Shown here: positions 1 to 5,248 of the stretch, piece by piece
Layout of the letters: each line of letters begins with the position of its first letter
How positions within the stretch are numbered: the stretch's first letter is position 1
Source: an uncultured Streptococcus sp.
GTDB taxonomy: Bacteria > Bacillota > Bacilli > Lactobacillales > Aerococcaceae
Direction of reading: 5' to 3'
Length of the DNA stretch: 5,288 bases
Assembly (NCBI GenBank): GCA_916050055.1
Contig: CAJZJY010000085.1
Span: 1-5,288 of the forward strand
Translations under genes and position numbers: made by a program
The notes under the pieces: model-generated
The model's database searches: none
Seen by the model: only the letters and a program-made list of their open reading frames with translations
Told to the model about the DNA's origin: nothing

Positions 1-1080
1 ACAGTCAAAATCGGAGGGAACTTCGAGTTAACAGGGAACGTAGCGACTTACGGTTCTTCTATGAACAACGGTGCTCAATTAGCCGTTGAACAAAAAGGGA
101 AGTTATTAGATAAGGAATTGAAATACGTTTCATACGATAACAAATCAGACAAAACAGAAGTAGCTTCAGTAGCGAAGAAATTAGCTTCTGAAAAAGTGGT
201 CGGCGTAGTCGGACCAGCAACAACAGGGGATGCTTCAGTATCAATCCCAGTTAATGAACAAGCAAAAATCCCAACAGTCTTCCCAGCAACAACAGGGGAC
301 GGCGTTACATTAAAAAACGCAGAAGATGCATCTTCAGTATATGAATACATCTACCGTGTATGTTTCTCTGACAGCTACCAAGGGGTTGTAGGAGCGAACT
401 TCGTACACAAGAAATTCGGGAATGCTAAAGTAGCCATCTTACAAGATACAGGTAATGACTACTCTAAAGGGTTAGCAGATGCCTTTGAAAAAACTTACAC
501 TGACAGCAAAATCGGTGGAACAGTTGTCACTCGTGAATACTACCAATCAAAAGACACAGACTTCCAAGCAGTATTAACTACATTGAAATCTAAAGACTTC
601 GATGTATTATATGTTCCTGGTTACTACGAAGAAGTTGGTCTAATCATCAAACAAGCACGTGAAATGGGTATCACTCAACCAATCGTTGGTGGGGACGGAC
701 TTTCAAGTGACAAGTTAGCAGCATTAGCAGGTAACAGCTCAAACCTTTCTAACGTTTACTACACTTCACACTTCTCAACATTAAGTGATGATGCAGACGT
801 TCAAGCGTTCGTTAAAGCGTACAAAGAAAAATATGGTACAAACCCAGATACTTTCGCCGCTTTAAGTTATGATGCAACTCAATTGTTAATGAAAGCTATC
901 GAAACTGCTGGCTCAACTGATCCTCAAGCAATCACAAAAGCTTTAGCAGCAACAAAAGACTTCGATGGTGTAACTGGTACATTCTCAATGGGTCCTGACC
1001 ACACACCAGTGAAATCAGCAGTAGTCATCGAGTTCCAAAACGGACAAGAAGTAAGTGCTCAAGAGTACTCAGCTGACTAA
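1..1080 (+). CDS. livJ: Branched-chain amino acid ABC transporter substrate-binding protein LivJ (5' partial)
   Basis: Periplasmic-binding-fold (type I) receptor of the Liv/HAAT ABC family. In a Gram-positive cell it would be a membrane-anchored lipoprotein that captures leucine/isoleucine/valine-like amino acids for LivHMGF. The frame is open from base 1 and ends with TAA at 1078-1080, giving 359 visible residues. The ATG at 61 is internal: the 20 codons before it already encode the family's N-terminal strand and first loop (IGGNFELTG, then YGSSMNNGAQLA). The true start, signal peptide and lipobox cysteine lie upstream, and by family length some 30-45 residues are missing. Other family landmarks are VVGPATTGDA and FPATTGDG (pocket loops of lobe 1), RVCFSDSYQG, DTGNDYSKGLADAF, VPGYYEEVGLIIKQAR, GGDGLSS and the C-terminal FDGVTGTFSMG. 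The liv operon behind it supports the assignment. The exact ligand cannot be read from sequence; other hydrophobic or small amino acids are possible. Confidence 0.93.
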   Translation, partial: TVKIGGNFELTGNVATYGSSMNNGAQLAVEQKGKLLDKELKYVSYDNKSDKTEVASVAKKLASEKVVGVVGPATTGDASVSIPVNEQAKIPTVFPATTGDGVTLKNAEDASSVYEYIYRVCFSDSYQGVVGANFVHKKFGNAKVAILQDTGNDYSKGLADAFEKTYTDSKIGGTVVTREYYQSKDTDFQAVLTTLKSKDFDVLYVPGYYEEVGLIIKQAREMGITQPIVGGDGLSSDKLAALAGNSSNLSNVYYTSHFSTLSDDADVQAFVKAYKEKYGTNPDTFAALSYDATQLLMKAIETAGSTDPQAITKALAATKDFDGVTGTFSMGPDHTPVKSAVVIEFQNGQEVSAQEYSAD

Positions 1081-1102
1081 TTAAGTTTTAACAGTATTTT
1101 TT

Positions 1103-1137
1103 AAGAGAGGCACGAAGGGGACTTCCGCCTCTCTTTT
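1103..1137 (+). terminator. Intercistronic hairpin between livJ and livH (partial terminator / attenuator candidate)
   Basis: A perfect 9-bp stem pairs AAGAGAGGC (1103-1111) with GCCTCTCTT (1127-1135). Inside it, GAAG (1114-1117) can pair with CTTC (1122-1125) around a GGGA loop, making an extended stem with a small internal loop. The + strand continues with only two more T after the stem (TTTT at 1134-1137, then CC), a weak U tract, so partial rather than complete termination is likely. It lies 23 bases after the livJ stop and 37 bases before the livH start. Such hairpins after binding-protein genes commonly let the receptor be made in excess over the membrane parts, by partial termination or by blocking 3' decay. 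Structure is seen; function is inferred. Confidence 0.7.
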
Positions 1138-1157
1138 CCGCTAGATAAGGATAGATT

Positions 1158-1166
1158 GGAAAGGAG
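1158..1166 (+). promoter_or_regulatory. Ribosome binding site of livH (decides the start)
   Basis: GGAAAGGAG lies 7 bases before the ATG at 1174. The longest open frame would begin at TTG 1156, but that codon sits immediately before this Shine-Dalgarno sequence, which would then be translated. The ATG at 1174 is therefore preferred. Confidence 0.8.
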
Positions 1167-1173
1167 AAAATAT

Positions 1174-2055
1174 ATGGAGTTGTTAATGCAACAATTGGTA
1201 AACGGGCTTGCAGTCGGAAGTATTTACGCGTTGATTGCGCTTGGATATACCATGGTTTATGGGACAATTAAGCTCATTAACTTCGCACATGGTGATGTGT
1301 ATATGATGGGGGCGTTCATTGGATATTTTGCCGTAATGGTATTGAAGATGAATGTATTCGTAGCACTCTTAGTAGCAATGGTTGCCTGTGCGGTCTTAGG
1401 GGTTGTGATTGAACGTGTGGCGTACAAGCCGCTTCGTAATTCGACTCGTGTAGCCGCGTTGATTACGGCGATTGGGGTGTCATACCTATTAGAAAATGCA
1501 ATGAGTTATTTCTTTGGAGCGGAATCTCGTCCGTTTCCTTCAGACTTCGGAACTGAAACCATCACATTATTCGGAGACGTTTCAGTCAACGGAAAACAAA
1601 TTTTGATTTTCGGAGTGACCGTTGTCTTAATGGCGTTATTACAATTTATCGTTCGTTATACAAAAATGGGGAAAGCCATGCGTGCGGTTGCCGTTGATGA
1701 GCAAGCAGCTCAACTCATGGGGATTGACGTAGACGGAGTGATTTCCTTTACATTTGCGCTCGGTTCAGCGCTTGCCGGGATTGCCGGTGTTCTTGTTGGG
1801 GTGTACTACAATACGATTTCAACAACAATGGGGATTACCGTCGGACTAAAAGCCTTCGTTGCGGCCGTACTTGGTGGTATCGGTAGCATTCCTGGGGCCA
1901 TGGTCGGTGGGTACCTCATCGGTCTATTAGAAACAATGGTAAGCTTCTTCGGTTATTCACCATACCGTGACGGAGTCGTTTATTTCCTATTATTCATTAT
2001 TTTAATCGTGTTACCAGCTGGATTGTTTGGTAAAAATGTCAGAGAGAAAGTGTAG
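1174..2055 (+). CDS. livH: Branched-chain amino acid ABC transporter permease LivH
   Basis: One of the two integral membrane subunits forming the translocation channel of the branched-chain amino acid importer, partner of LivM. The protein has 293 residues from the ATG at 1174, close to the family's usual length of about 290-310. The start is chosen by the strong ribosome binding site at 1158-1166; TTG 1156 would add six residues. The chain is almost wholly hydrophobic, with about eight membrane segments. LivH hallmarks are the N-terminal GSIYALIALGYTMVYG (residues 15-30), INFAHGDVYMMGA (35-47), ERVAYKPLR (80-88), and the cytoplasmic ATPase-coupling loop around 163-184 (TKMGKAMRAVAVDEQAAQLMGI read in two parts: TKMGKAMRAVAV and DEQAAQLMGI). 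The C-terminal part carries AAVLGGIGSIPGAMVGG, the family's glycine-rich segment. It ends with TAG at 2053-2055, 9 bases before the preferred livM start. No frameshift or missing motif is seen. Confidence 0.95.
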   Translation: MELLMQQLVNGLAVGSIYALIALGYTMVYGTIKLINFAHGDVYMMGAFIGYFAVMVLKMNVFVALLVAMVACAVLGVVIERVAYKPLRNSTRVAALITAIGVSYLLENAMSYFFGAESRPFPSDFGTETITLFGDVSVNGKQILIFGVTVVLMALLQFIVRYTKMGKAMRAVAVDEQAAQLMGIDVDGVISFTFALGSALAGIAGVLVGVYYNTISTTMGITVGLKAFVAAVLGGIGSIPGAMVGGYLIGLLETMVSFFGYSPYRDGVVYFLLFIILIVLPAGLFGKNVREKV

Positions 2056-2059
2056 GTGA
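2054..2059 (+). promoter_or_regulatory. Ribosome binding site of livM, overlapping the livH stop
   Basis: AGGTGA matches the 3' half of the Shine-Dalgarno consensus (GGAGGTGA) and lies 5 bases before ATG 2065. It uses the last two bases of the livH stop codon. If translation instead began at GTG 2056, this motif would be inside the coding region and only a poor AGAGAG stretch (2041-2046) would remain upstream. ATG 2065 is therefore favoured, though not decisively. Confidence 0.6.
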
Positions 2060-2064
2060 AGAAG

Positions 2065-3027
2065 ATGCAAAGATTTCATAAAAAGAATATTCGTTGGACG
2101 CTGTTCGCATTAGGAATGTACGCTCTTCTTTTCGTACTTGTACAAACAGGAGTGATTAACTTCTATTACGAAAGTACCTTCATTAATATCATGATCAATA
2201 TCATCTACGCCGTTGGATTGAACCTCATTCTTGGGGTTGCCGGACAATTCTCATTAGGGCATGCTGGGTTTATCGCGATTGGTTCTTATAGCGGTGCGAT
2301 TCTTGGGAAAATGATGAACGGTCTTCCTGGATTATTTGCTGGGATGGCAGTCGGAGTTGTTATCTCTGTTATCGTCGCGTTCCTTGTTGGATTACCAACG
2401 CTTCGTTTAAAAGGGGACTACCTTGCGATTGCGACTCTAGGGGTTGCGGAAATCATCCGTGTAGCCGTGACAAATATGAAAATCACAAACGGTGCTGCCG
2501 GTATTAGCGGGGTGCCTTTAACAAACACATGGACCATTACGTATATCGCTCTTGTAGTAACAACCATCTTAATCTTGAACTACACCTTCAGTAGTGCAGG
2601 TCGTGCCACTTATGCGGTCTTACAAGACGAAATCGCTGCGGAATCGATGGGGGTTCAAGTGACGAAATATAAAATCTTGGCCTTCGTACTGGGAGCTGCT
2701 ACTGCAAGTATCGGTGGAACGCTTTCTGCTACAACGCTTGGAGCGGTAACGCCAAGTGACTTCACGTTCATGAAATCAATCGATGTATTAATCATCGTGG
2801 TATTCGGTGGTATCGGAAGCTTCACAGGTTCATTCGTGGCAGCCGTATTACTTGGAATCATCAACCTTGTCCTACAACCATTTGGACAATTACGGATGAT
2901 CATCTATGCGGTAGCGTTAATCTTAATCATGATTTTCCGTCCAGGTGGATTGCTTGGGACTTGGGAATTCAAACTAGGAGACTTCAAGTTTTCTAAGAAG
3001 AAAGAAACAAAGGAGAGTGGGAAGTAA
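2065..3027 (+). CDS. livM: Branched-chain amino acid ABC transporter permease LivM
   Basis: Second membrane subunit of the importer, forming a heterodimeric channel with LivH. It has 320 residues from ATG 2065; an in-frame GTG at 2056, directly after the livH stop, would add three (Met-Lys-Lys). A short basic N-terminus (QRFHKKNIRW) precedes a first membrane helix at about residues 12-30, followed by roughly eight more hydrophobic segments. Family motifs are GQFSLGHAGFIAIGSY (60-75), PTLRLKGDYLAIATLG (111-126), TNGAAGISGVP (141-151) and the ATPase-contacting segment AVLQDEIAAESMGV (184-197). The segment VVFGGIGSFTGSFVAAVLLG mirrors the glycine-rich C-terminal region of LivH. The tail is short and lysine-rich (KFSKKKETKESGK) and should be cytoplasmic. 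The TAA stop overlaps the livG ATG by one base, implying translational coupling. Length and motifs are normal for the family. Confidence 0.95.
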   Translation: MQRFHKKNIRWTLFALGMYALLFVLVQTGVINFYYESTFINIMINIIYAVGLNLILGVAGQFSLGHAGFIAIGSYSGAILGKMMNGLPGLFAGMAVGVVISVIVAFLVGLPTLRLKGDYLAIATLGVAEIIRVAVTNMKITNGAAGISGVPLTNTWTITYIALVVTTILILNYTFSSAGRATYAVLQDEIAAESMGVQVTKYKILAFVLGAATASIGGTLSATTLGAVTPSDFTFMKSIDVLIIVVFGGIGSFTGSFVAAVLLGIINLVLQPFGQLRMIIYAVALILIMIFRPGGLLGTWEFKLGDFKFSKKKETKESGK

Positions 3028-3797
3028 TGTTATTAGAAGTTAATGGACTAACAAAAAACTTTGGCGGTCTTTCTGCGGTCTCTAACGTTTCGATGAAAGT
3101 AAATAAGGGCGAACTCATCGGACTCATCGGGCCAAACGGGGCTGGGAAAACGACTTTCTTCAACTTGTTAACAGGAGTTTATGAGCCAACAGAAGGAACG
3201 GTTAGCTTAGAAGTAGACGGACAGTTGAAAAACTTAAACGGACTCGCACCTTACAAGCGTACAAGCCTAGGGATGGCACGTACCTTCCAAAATATTCGCT
3301 TGTTTAAAGATTTAACGGTACTCGAAAATGTAATGATTGCCATGCACGCACACTCGAGCGATTCATTGTTCTCAACATTATTCCGTACGAAGAAATACTA
3401 TGATACAGAAGCGAAAATGCGCGAAGAAGCGGTTGAATTGCTAAAGATTTTCGAGTTAGATACACTCAAAGATGAAAAGGCGAAAAACTTAGCTTATGGG
3501 CAACAACGTGAATTGGAAATCGTTCGTGCCTTAGCGACAAAACCAAAAGTCTTATTCTTAGATGAGCCTGCAGCGGGGATGAACCCTCAAGAAACGGCTC
3601 AATTAACTGAATTGATTGCCAAAATTCAAAGAGAATTCGATTTAACCGTTGTGTTAATCGAACACGATATGTCGCTTGTCATGAAAATTTGCCAACGCAT
3701 TTACGTTTTGGAATATGGAAGACTGCTTGCGCAAGGAACTCCAGAAGAAATTAAACAAAATCCTGCAGTTATTAAAGCGTACTTAGGAGGTGAGTAG
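3027..3797 (+). CDS. livG: Branched-chain amino acid ABC transporter ATP-binding protein LivG
   Basis: Cytoplasmic ATPase that, paired with LivF, drives transport through LivHM. At 256 residues it is the usual LivG length. Visible motifs are Walker A GPNGAGKT (35-42), Q-loop Gln 88 in RTFQNIRLF, signature LAYGQQR (155-161), Walker B VLFLDEP (175-181, catalytic Glu 180), D-loop region AAGMNP and switch His 213 in IEHDM. The non-canonical signature (Y-G-Q-Q instead of S-G-G-Q) and the AGMNP stretch are typical of LivG rather than defects. LivG proteins also carry an insertion between Q-loop and signature; here it is residues 107-135 or so (HAHSSDSLFSTLFRTKKYY and following). The start overlaps the livM stop (TAATG); the nearest ribosome binding site is AGGAG at 3011-3015, a rather long 11 bases upstream, consistent with coupling to livM translation. 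The C-terminus is AYLGGE. Confidence 0.96.
   Translation: MLLEVNGLTKNFGGLSAVSNVSMKVNKGELIGLIGPNGAGKTTFFNLLTGVYEPTEGTVSLEVDGQLKNLNGLAPYKRTSLGMARTFQNIRLFKDLTVLENVMIAMHAHSSDSLFSTLFRTKKYYDTEAKMREEAVELLKIFELDTLKDEKAKNLAYGQQRELEIVRALATKPKVLFLDEPAAGMNPQETAQLTELIAKIQREFDLTVVLIEHDMSLVMKICQRIYVLEYGRLLAQGTPEEIKQNPAVIKAYLGGE
3785..3793 (+). promoter_or_regulatory. Ribosome binding site of livF, inside the last codons of livG
   Basis: AGGAGGTGA is a perfect match to the Shine-Dalgarno consensus; the AGGAGG core ends 7 bases before ATG 3798. It is part of the codons for the C-terminal Leu-Gly-Gly-Glu of LivG, so the same bases encode protein and recruit ribosomes for livF. Confidence 0.88.
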
Positions 3798-4502
3798 ATG
3801 TTAGAAGTTAAAAATTTATCAGTTCATTACGGAATGATTCAAGCCGTGCGTAATGTGGATTTTAAAGTTAACGAAGGGGAAATCGTGTCTCTAATCGGAG
3901 CGAACGGTGCCGGAAAGTCAACCATCTTGAAGACTTTATCAGGTCTCATCCATCCTTCAGAAGGTGAAATCGTCTACTTAGGTGAGAATATCGCTTCGAC
4001 ATCTGCGAAGAAAATCGTTGAGAAAGGGCTCGTGCAAGTGCCAGAAGGTCGTCACGTATTCCCGGGATTAACGGTAAAAGAAAACCTTGAACTAGGGGCT
4101 TTTCTACGTAAGGATAAAGAAGAAATTCAAAAAGATATGGAAGCCGTTTTCGAACGCTTTCCAATCTTGAAAGAACGTAAAGATCAAGATGCACAAACGC
4201 TCTCAGGTGGGGAACAACAAATGTTAGCGATGGGCCGTGCATTAATGAGCCGTCCAAAACTATTATTGTTGGACGAACCTTCAATGGGGTTAGCGCCAAT
4301 CTTCATCCGCGAGATTTTCAAAATCATTCAAGAAATCCAAAAGACAGGGACAACAGTTTTACTAATCGAGCAAAATGCGAAAATGGCATTGTCGATTTCA
4401 AATCGTGCGTATGTACTAGAAACTGGATCAGTGGTCCTTAGCGGTACAGGACAAGAGTTGTTAGAAAGTGATGAAATTCAGAAAGCATATCTAGGAGGGT
4501 AA
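3798..4502 (+). CDS. livF: Branched-chain amino acid ABC transporter ATP-binding protein LivF
   Basis: Second cytoplasmic ATPase of the importer, acting as a heterodimer with LivG. At 234 residues it is about the usual LivF length. Visible motifs are Walker A GANGAGKS (34-41), canonical signature LSGGEQQ (135-141), Walker B LLLLDEP (155-161, catalytic Glu 160) and the LivF-specific VPEGRHVF (81-88). Aligned on the following Phe, the Q-loop glutamine is replaced by Glu 83. The switch-histidine position reads EQN (Gln 192), again the family norm. LivF thus has a good signature but altered Q- and H-loops, while LivG has the reverse arrangement; an asymmetric pair of ATP sites is inferred. ATG 3798 directly follows the livG TAG with an excellent ribosome binding site. 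The C-terminus AYLGG is the family's usual ending. Confidence 0.96.
   Translation: MLEVKNLSVHYGMIQAVRNVDFKVNEGEIVSLIGANGAGKSTILKTLSGLIHPSEGEIVYLGENIASTSAKKIVEKGLVQVPEGRHVFPGLTVKENLELGAFLRKDKEEIQKDMEAVFERFPILKERKDQDAQTLSGGEQQMLAMGRALMSRPKLLLLDEPSMGLAPIFIREIFKIIQEIQKTGTTVLLIEQNAKMALSISNRAYVLETGSVVLSGTGQELLESDEIQKAYLGG
4493..4499 (+). promoter_or_regulatory. Ribosome binding site of the CBS-ACT gene, inside the last codons of livF
   Basis: AGGAGGG lies 5 bases before ATG 4505 and overlaps the codons for the terminal Leu-Gly-Gly of LivF. Together with the 2-base gap to the livF stop, it ties translation of the CBS-ACT gene to that of the transporter. Confidence 0.85.
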
Positions 4503-4504
4503 TC

Positions 4505-5146
4505 ATGGAAGTTAAAGATTATATGTCAACCAACGTTATTACAGTAACGCCTGAAACAACGGTTATGAAAGCTTTAGACTTAATGAAGGAGCACGATATT
4601 CACCGCTTGCCAGTTGTGGAAGATGGGAAATTAGTCGGACTGTTAACAGAAGAACTTGTTGCAGGGCATTCACCTTCAATGGCGACAAGCCTATCGATGC
4701 ATGAGTTGAACTACTTATTAAACAAGACGGCTGCGAGCGAAATTATGCAAAAGCAAGTCTTAACAGTGAAGGCTCATACATTATTAGAAGAAGCGGCGTC
4801 TCTGATGCGTCAACAAAAAGTCGGCGTTTTGCCAGTCGTAGATGCGCGTGGACACGTGGAAGGAATTATTACCGACAAAGATATTTTCGATGCCTTTATC
4901 GAAATTTCTGGATACAACACTCCAGGTTCTCGTTTATTCATTGAAATCAATGAGGATAAACCTGGTCCGCTGGAAGAAATATCAAATGTATTGCGCGAAA
5001 ACAATGTGAACGTTTCGACGATTTCAGTATTCCATCGCGATGGGAAGGTGCAAGTGGTGCTTCATGTGGATTCGACTGAGCCCGATGAAGTGGCGGACTT
5101 TATCGCACAAAAAGGCTATCGTGTGATTTCAGCGATGAAGAAATAG
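4505..5146 (+). CDS. CBS-CBS-ACT domain protein (AcuB-like), putative regulatory protein
   Basis: A soluble 213-residue protein with no membrane segment or signal peptide. Two CBS repeats come first: CBS1 at about residues 1-55 (DYMSTNVITVTPETTV, then HRLPVVEDGKLVGLLTEE) and CBS2 at about 78-133 (EIMQKQVLTVKAHTLL, then VGVLPVVDARGHVEGIITDKD). A linker with SLSMHELNYLLNK (62-74) joins them. An ACT domain fills about 143-213, with the ligand-loop signature DKPGPL at 151-156. CBS2 keeps the T-x-x-D nucleotide-contact pattern (Thr 123, Asp 126); CBS1 reads T-E-E-L and lacks the acidic residue. Size and domain order match AcuB of Bacillus subtilis, but no acetoin genes are present, so the acuB symbol is withheld. 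CBS pairs typically bind adenine nucleotides and ACT domains amino acids. Being last in the liv operon, 2 bases after livF, it may sense branched-chain amino acids or energy state; this is inference. The streptococcal liv operon has, from memory, a similar gene. Confidence 0.88.
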   Translation: MEVKDYMSTNVITVTPETTVMKALDLMKEHDIHRLPVVEDGKLVGLLTEELVAGHSPSMATSLSMHELNYLLNKTAASEIMQKQVLTVKAHTLLEEAASLMRQQKVGVLPVVDARGHVEGIITDKDIFDAFIEISGYNTPGSRLFIEINEDKPGPLEEISNVLRENNVNVSTISVFHRDGKVQVVLHVDSTEPDEVADFIAQKGYRVISAMKK

Positions 5147-5212
5147 GTTAAAGGGGTAAAGCGTTGCTTTAAAATCCTTGGACATCTTCATAGTTATAGA
5201 AATAACTGCACC

Positions 5213-5235
5213 GGACTGAGCCTAGGTCTCAGTCC
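5213..5235 (+). repeat. Inverted repeat (8-bp perfect stem) after the CBS-ACT gene
   Basis: GGACTGAG (5213-5220) and CTCAGTCC (5228-5235) pair perfectly around the 7-base loop CCTAGGT. No T run follows on the + strand (TTGCG) and none on the - strand, so it is not a typical intrinsic terminator by itself. It could be an mRNA 3'-end stabiliser, part of a non-coding RNA, or part of a dispersed repeat. Confidence 0.6.
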
Positions 5236-5248
5236 TTGCGAAAGTCAA

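Noticed and set aside
61..63. ATG at 61 as the start of livJ
   Set aside because: The frame is open to base 1 and the upstream 20 codons encode conserved family sequence (IGGNFELTG); no ribosome binding site precedes the ATG. It is an internal methionine of a gene cut by the window edge.
1081..1173. A second promoter, a CodY box or a T-box leader before livH
   Set aside because: No -35/-10 pair with proper spacing, no near match to AATTTTCNGAAAATT and no T-box landmarks were found in this gap. Any main promoter and regulator site should lie upstream of the window.
3946..4299. 117-codon open frame on the - strand inside livF
   Set aside because: It lies antisense to a gene with all ABC ATPase motifs, has no ribosome binding site and no recognisable domain. 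The other - strand frames inside livJ, livM and the CBS-ACT gene are rejected for the same reason.
3172..4400. Non-canonical ATPase motifs: LivG signature LAYGQQR, LivF Glu at the Q-loop position and Gln at the switch-His position
   Set aside because: These look like loss of key residues, but they are the normal state of the LivG and LivF families, so they are not evidence of decay or novelty.
3036..4515. GAAGTTAA repeated just after the starts of livG (3036-3043), livF (3804-3811) and the CBS-ACT gene (4508-4515)
   Set aside because: In the two ATPases it encodes the standard L-E-V-N/K opening of ABC proteins, and in the third E-V-K. An AT-rich, unstructured start region plus common codons explains it without a regulatory element.
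5129..5191. 20-residue open frame on the - strand at the end of the CBS-ACT gene
   Set aside because: It starts at 5191 and ends within the CBS-ACT coding sequence. There is no good Shine-Dalgarno sequence before it, it is very short, and its start lies in a small hairpin.
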